A stretch of 47,719 nt of DNA from JAFARZ01 sp036490795. GTDB taxonomy: Bacteria > Actinomycetota > Actinomycetes > Streptosporangiales > Streptosporangiaceae. The position numbers were made by a program, and so were the translations under genes. The notes beneath the pieces were generated by a model, which saw only the letters and a list, made by a program, of their open reading frames with translations, made no database searches and had not been told where the DNA came from. Numbering within the stretch: position 1 is the first letter of the stretch; each line of letters opens with the position of its first letter. Where the stretch lies: the NCBI GenBank assembly GCA_036490795.1, contig DASXDG010000087.1, positions 1-47,719 on the forward strand, in the 5' to 3' direction. This document shows positions 46,045-47,719 of the stretch, in pieces.

Positions 46045-46911
46045 ATGACCATCGCACTGGGTACGCCGGGAGCCGGCGAGCTCGACGAAGCAGTCGGAGC
46101 GGTACGGGAGTGGCAGCACGAGGCGGCGCCGATGCAGCTGCATTCGGGCGACCTGGGCTGGAATTACCGATTCGGTACAGAAGAAACGGCCGCGGCGATC
46201 CGGACCTGGAGCCGCGACGGACGGATCCTCGCCGTCGGAATGCTGGACAGTCCCACGATGCTGCGGATGACGGTCGCGCCGGACGCTTTCAGGGACGAGG
46301 AGCTGGCGCGGCGGCTGGTCGAGGACATGATCCTCCCGGAGCGCGGCGTGCTTCCGGCGGGCCCTGTGGGCATCGAAGCGCCAGTGGGCCTGCTGCTCCA
46401 CGATCTGCTGACCGAGGAGGGCTGGGGCGTCGACGAACCGTGGACGCCCCTGTTCCGCGACCTCACAGAGCCGGTGAAGGACCCCGGCGTCCGCATCGAA
46501 GTCATCGGACCGGAGCGGGCCCACCTGTTCGCCGAAGTCATTCGATCGGCGTTCAACAGCAAGCGGTTCACGCCTGAGCGCTGGCACGCTATGGCGGCGG
46601 GGCCGCCGTATGCCGATGCCCGGTGTCTGGGCGCGTACGACGACCAGGGCAACCTGGCGGCGGTGGTGACGCTCTGGTCGGCCGGAGCGGGCAAGCCGGG
46701 GCTGATCGAGCCGATGGGCGCGCACCAGGACCATCGCGGTCGCGGCTTCGGTACGGCGATCACCGTCGCCGCGGCGGGCGCGCTGCGGGAGATGGGCTCG
46801 TCGAGCGCGCGCGTCTGCACGCTGAGCTCCAACGTCGGCGGCGTCGCCACTTACAAGGCGGCCGGGTACCAGGCGATGCCGGAGATCGGGGACCGGATCC
46901 GGGCGGCTTAG
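46045..46911 (+). CDS. GNAT-family N-acetyltransferase
   Basis: 288 residues. The C-terminal half carries the acetyl-CoA signature: LIEPMGAHQDHRGRGFGTAITVAAAGALREMGS with H-R-G-R-G-F-G for pyrophosphate binding, then a typical SSNVGGVATYKAAGYQ. The N-terminal half is probably a second, degenerate GNAT fold (ILAVGMLDSPTMLRMTVAPDAF), as in double-GNAT proteins. Substrate unknown. ATG 46045 is preferred; GTG 46015 would add ten residues without family support. No strong ribosome site is visible. It is separate from the FHA gene by 78 nt, and a hairpin follows its stop. Confidence 0.82.
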   Translation: MTIALGTPGAGELDEAVGAVREWQHEAAPMQLHSGDLGWNYRFGTEETAAAIRTWSRDGRILAVGMLDSPTMLRMTVAPDAFRDEELARRLVEDMILPERGVLPAGPVGIEAPVGLLLHDLLTEEGWGVDEPWTPLFRDLTEPVKDPGVRIEVIGPERAHLFAEVIRSAFNSKRFTPERWHAMAAGPPYADARCLGAYDDQGNLAAVVTLWSAGAGKPGLIEPMGAHQDHRGRGFGTAITVAAAGALREMGSSSARVCTLSSNVGGVATYKAAGYQAMPEIGDRIRAA

Positions 46912-46936
46912 AACACGCGCGGAAAGGTGCGTGTTC
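46911..46936 (+). terminator. Hairpin terminator after the GNAT gene
   Basis: GAACACGCGC/GTGCGTGTTC pairs over 10 bp with one G-T, loop GGAAAG, starting at the last base of the stop codon. There is no U-tract. The position directly after the gene supports terminator function. Confidence 0.6.
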
Positions 46937-47387
46937 GAGGGTGGCGGTGTTGCGGCAGGCGCTGGTGCGATTGTGCGGGCTGGCGGGTGATCAGCGCGTT
47001 ACTGTGTCGGCGGCGCGGCTGGGACAGGAGGGGCGCTCGCTGTTCGGGATCTCCCCGGATCAGCCCTGCGTCGGGCCCGGGTCGAGGGGTTTGCCTGTGA
47101 GCCGTATACCCGTACCGGGCGAATCGGGCGCGGAAATAGTCACGTGGCAGGCAAAGTGAGCGGACCACCCGGGAGAGGCCGGAGGTCATGGCCTGGTTGC
47201 GACCCGGGGAGTCCTCGTCGTATCGCATCCGGACTCCTTTTCGGTGGAGCCATAGCACGCACGGCGGACTCGGGTGCGTCCCTGCGTTGCCATCTCCGAT
47301 TTCCCGCGAATGTGTCTATCCTGTACAGGCTGACGGGGCGTGGGCGCCGCCATGTCCCGGTGAGCTTCAGACAGAGGGTGCCCGGCA
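46937..47387. other. Gene-poor spacer before the ABC exporter gene
   Basis: 451 bp with no gene I can support. A plus-strand frame 46941-47159 (72 codons from GTG) and a minus-strand frame 46908-47258 both lack ribosome sites and family resemblance and cover each other. Near the right end, TATCCT (47317-47322) could be the -10 of the ABC gene, about 65 nt before its ATG. Confidence 0.45.
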
Positions 47388-47719
47388 ATGAATCATGCTC
47401 CGAGCGGTGATGCCGCCGACGTATCGCGGACTTCGCCCGGACCGGCAGCTTTAGCGGTGCGGTTCTTTCGCAGCGCGGAACCCGACATACGCGGTCCGTG
47501 GAGATACCTGCTGTGGATGGCGGCCACGCACTGGCGCATCATCGTGCCCGACTTCATCGTCAACGTGCTGTGGGTGGCCGGACAGGCGCTGACTCCTACC
47601 GTGATCGGAGAGGCCGTCAACGCCGGCCTGATCGACAAGGACCAGACCGCGCTCACCTGGTGGGGTATGGCGGTTCTCGGACTGGGCATTGTCCAGGCGC
47701 TGGGCGCCATGCTCGCCGA
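47388..47719 (+). CDS. ABC exporter with fused membrane domain, 5' part (runs off the window)
   Basis: The first 110 codons of a frame open to the window edge. After a polar N-terminus of about 35 residues, PWRYLLWMAATHWRIIVPDFI leads into NVLWVAGQALTPTVIGEAVNAGLIDKD, and then a second helix (WWGMAVLGLGIVQALGAMLA). This is the opening of a type-I ABC exporter membrane domain (MsbA/LmrA class): first helix, long loop ending in the G-A-N-AG-I-D pattern, second helix. The ATPase half would lie beyond the edge. ATG at 47388 with GAGGG about 10 nt ahead. Substrate unknown; a heterodimer partner downstream is possible. Confidence 0.8.
   Translation, partial: MNHAPSGDAADVSRTSPGPAALAVRFFRSAEPDIRGPWRYLLWMAATHWRIIVPDFIVNVLWVAGQALTPTVIGEAVNAGLIDKDQTALTWWGMAVLGLGIVQALGAMLA

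Noticed and set aside
46941..47159. 72-codon plus-strand frame after the GNAT hairpin
   Set aside because: GAGG abuts its GTG too closely, no family resemblance, and an equally open minus-strand frame covers it; left as unassigned.

Overview
The window reads as a chromosomal segment of a high-GC Gram-positive actinomycete. The evidence is a strong G/C bias at third codon positions, many GTG starts, long runs of 1-4 nt gene overlaps, a PriA-type HisA, a polyphosphate glucokinase, a mycothiol-type DinB/MDMPI-like protein, a DtxR/IdeR-type iron box and a PknG-like kinase. As far as I recall, the order ileS-dksA/traR-lspA-rluD-dnaE followed by his-trp-lgt matches the conserved core of Streptomyces and its relatives. 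I see no rRNA, tRNA, CRISPR array, insertion sequence or prophage.

Layout. (1) 1-7876: core genes. These are a 5' piece of ileS (minus strand), a DksA/TraR zinc-finger protein, lspA, rluD and the replicative polymerase dnaE. (2) 7895-12408, minus strand: an iron-import operon made of a fused EfeU-EfeO protein, a DyP peroxidase (EfeB) and a beta-propeller-like lipoprotein, behind an iron box at 12462-12480. (3) 12883-16375, minus strand: a two-gene ABC exporter, then a tandem pair of paralogous proteins of unknown function, one membrane-anchored and one with a long acidic tail. (4) 16556-22217: a small membrane protein followed by hisDCBHAF. (5) 22214-24244: a GNAT remnant, ppgK, a small membrane protein and a TIGR03085-like protein. 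(6) 24455-30203: hisI, the Trp-associated membrane protein, an orphan response-regulator-like gene, trpC, trpB, trpA and an Lgt-family gene. trpE is not at its usual place. (7) 30259-45966: gltB and gltD run directly into a signalling cluster: GlnX-like sensor, GlnH-like lipoprotein, a 70-residue miniature of GlnX, a helical protein, a PknG-like kinase, a PP2C phosphatase, a VWA protein and an FHA protein. (8) 46045-47719: a GNAT and the start of an ABC exporter.

The standout is region 7. In mycobacteria GlnX, GlnH and PknG sense amino acids outside the cell and adjust glutamate metabolism through an FHA protein. Here the glutamate synthase genes and such a cascade, enlarged by a phosphatase, a VWA scaffold and an FHA reader, are contiguous on one strand. 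The gltD stop is immediately followed by the glnX start. Kinase, phosphatase and FHA protein all carry N-terminal zinc ribbons. Other unusual points are a 59-bp palindromic element inserted twice, in frame and in opposite orientations, inside gltB, with tandem repeats beside each copy; an Lgt-family protein at the lgt locus that appears to lack most signature residues; the EfeU-EfeO fusion; and a trp cluster without trpE but with a response regulator.

All family assignments come from motifs read by eye. No database search was possible.
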